In this document: piece after piece, positions 4,669-5,410 of the stretch
Layout: the number at the start of each line of letters is the position of its first letter
Position numbering within the stretch: the first letter of the stretch is position 1
The notes under the pieces: model-generated
Seen by the model: the letters and a program-made list of their open reading frames with translations, nothing else
Database searches by the model: none
What the model was told of the DNA's origin: nothing
Assembly (NCBI GenBank): GCA_964654015.1
Contig: CAZZHQ010000154.1
Coordinates: 1-5,410 of the forward strand
Direction of reading: 5' to 3'
Length of the DNA stretch: 5,410 bases
Source: JAUUZT01 sp964654015
GTDB lineage: Bacteria; Chloroflexota; Dehalococcoidia; GIF9; AB-539-J10
Translations under genes and position numbers: made by a program

Positions 4669-5410
4669 AGTGATATCAATACACGGTCCTTCTTGCTCGG
4701 GTCGAGAGACAGGATAGAGCGGGCCTCATCAGGGCTGGCAATCTCCCTGCCGAGTTCACGGGCGATGGTCACCACTTTTTCTACCAGCTTGATATTGCTT
4801 GACGGCGAGCCATCAGGCATGAAGATATTATCCTCAAGACCAACCCGTACGTTACCGCCCATGATAATGGCAGCCGTTGACAGAATGATTTCTGTCTTTC
4901 CAACGCCGCTCACCGTCCAGGTCGAGCCCTGTGGGATGCTCTCTGAAAGGAAGAGCAGGTTTTTAACCGTACCGGGCATGGAACCGGGGACGCCAAGCAC
5001 GAAATTGAAATGTAGAGGGGCCTCGATTAACCCTTTTCGTTGAAGGTACTGGGCGTTGTGAATCATCCCTGTTTCAAACACCTCTATTTCCGGTACCACT
5101 CCTGTCTCTTTGTATACCCCGGCGAGCGCCTCGATAAACTGCGGAGCGTTTTCGTAGATAACGGTTGGCATGTTATTTGAGCCGGTTGTAAATGAGCCCA
5201 TCTCGGGGAGCAGTCGTACGGGATTCATCCGTGCCTCCCAGTCTTTACCGGCGCGTGCGCCTGTGGATAGCTGAATAATCACTTCGGGGGAGGTCCTCTT
5301 TATTCCAGCGACGATTTCACGGAATATGGCAGTATCGAGCGTTGGCTTTTGCTGCGAATCCCTGGCATGGACGTGGATAACTGAAGCGCCGGCATCCGCA
5401 CAGCGGCGGA
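4665..5410 (-). CDS. Beta-keto acid cleavage enzyme (BKACE, DUF849; 3-keto-5-aminohexanoate cleavage enzyme type), 5' end outside the window
   Basis: The frame is open from the right edge to the TGA at 4665-4667, showing 247 residues; roughly 30-40 N-terminal residues are missing compared with the family. Near the edge AGASVIHVHARD supplies the HxH zinc ligands. Later come QLSTGA, GSNNMP, EIEVFETGMI, LHFNFVLGVPG and STWTVSGVGK. GNVRVGLEDNIF carries the third zinc ligand Glu. SNIKLVEKVV and ASPDEARSILSL close the domain. A GTG at 5280-5282 lies inside the conserved barrel, after the zinc ligands, and is not the start. BKACE enzymes react a beta-keto acid with acetyl-CoA to give acetoacetate and a new acyl-CoA; Kce does this in lysine fermentation. 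The true substrate here is unknown. It heads, in this window, an overlapping unit with DUF4258 and DUF2283. Confidence 0.93.
   Translation of the reverse strand, partial: RRCADAGASVIHVHARDSQQKPTLDTAIFREIVAGIKRTSPEVIIQLSTGARAGKDWEARMNPVRLLPEMGSFTTGSNNMPTVIYENAPQFIEALAGVYKETGVVPEIEVFETGMIHNAQYLQRKGLIEAPLHFNFVLGVPGSMPGTVKNLLFLSESIPQGSTWTVSGVGKTEIILSTAAIIMGGNVRVGLEDNIFMPDGSPSSNIKLVEKVVTIARELGREIASPDEARSILSLDPSKKDRVLISL

Noticed and set aside
4693..5043. 116-codon plus-strand frame
   Set aside because: Antisense to the BKACE gene, which has full family motifs; no independent evidence of coding.
1..5410. CRISPR array, tRNA or rRNA genes
   Set aside because: No regularly spaced direct repeats, tRNA cloverleaf with the conserved T-loop, or rRNA segments were recognised on either strand.

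Overview
The window looks like chromosomal DNA of an anaerobic, amino-acid- or short-chain-acid-metabolising bacterium. Its mix of a ketoacid/CoA gene set, a DUF4258/DUF2283 pair, a tiny zinc-ribbon protein, an NYN-domain nuclease and ubiquitous palindromic repeats recalls Chloroflexota (Dehalococcoidia) or syntrophic Clostridia. That placement rests on gene style only and is weak.

Layout. Minus-strand metabolic genes occupy both ends. At the right edge (5410 to 4665) is a 5'-truncated beta-keto acid cleavage enzyme (BKACE/Kce family). It is joined by 4-base ATGA overlaps to a DUF4258 gene and then a DUF2283 gene. At the left (1827 to 1) are the alpha and beta subunits of a 3-oxoacid/acetoacetate CoA-transferase, sharing a TAATG junction, and then the first 146 codons of a thiolase. 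BKACE enzymes release acetoacetate, the CoA-transferase can activate it, and thiolase can split the product to acetyl-CoA. The two ends may therefore form one catabolic set, now separated by about 2.4 kb.

The middle (about 1880 to 4190) is A+T-richer and accessory. From left to right it holds a C9 tract, the decayed 3' end of a DDE transposase (+), and an NYN-domain (PIN-like) ribonuclease gene (-) frameshifted at a second 9-base homopolymer. Then come a minus-strand promoter, compact structured RNA and terminator-like hairpin just upstream of that nuclease gene, and a divergent 44-aa zinc-ribbon gene (+). A gene-free stretch follows, with a good sigma70-like promoter ahead of a nested inverted-repeat element (3552-3674). 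Last is a cluster of dispersed palindromic repeats that creates false ORFs.

The most interesting points are the promoter / small structured RNA / terminator / RNase arrangement at 3138-2346, which resembles the layout of RNA-based toxin-antitoxin or attenuated loci, and the promoter plus nested-stem element at 3445-3674, which may be an unrecognised structured RNA. Both are inferences from sequence alone.
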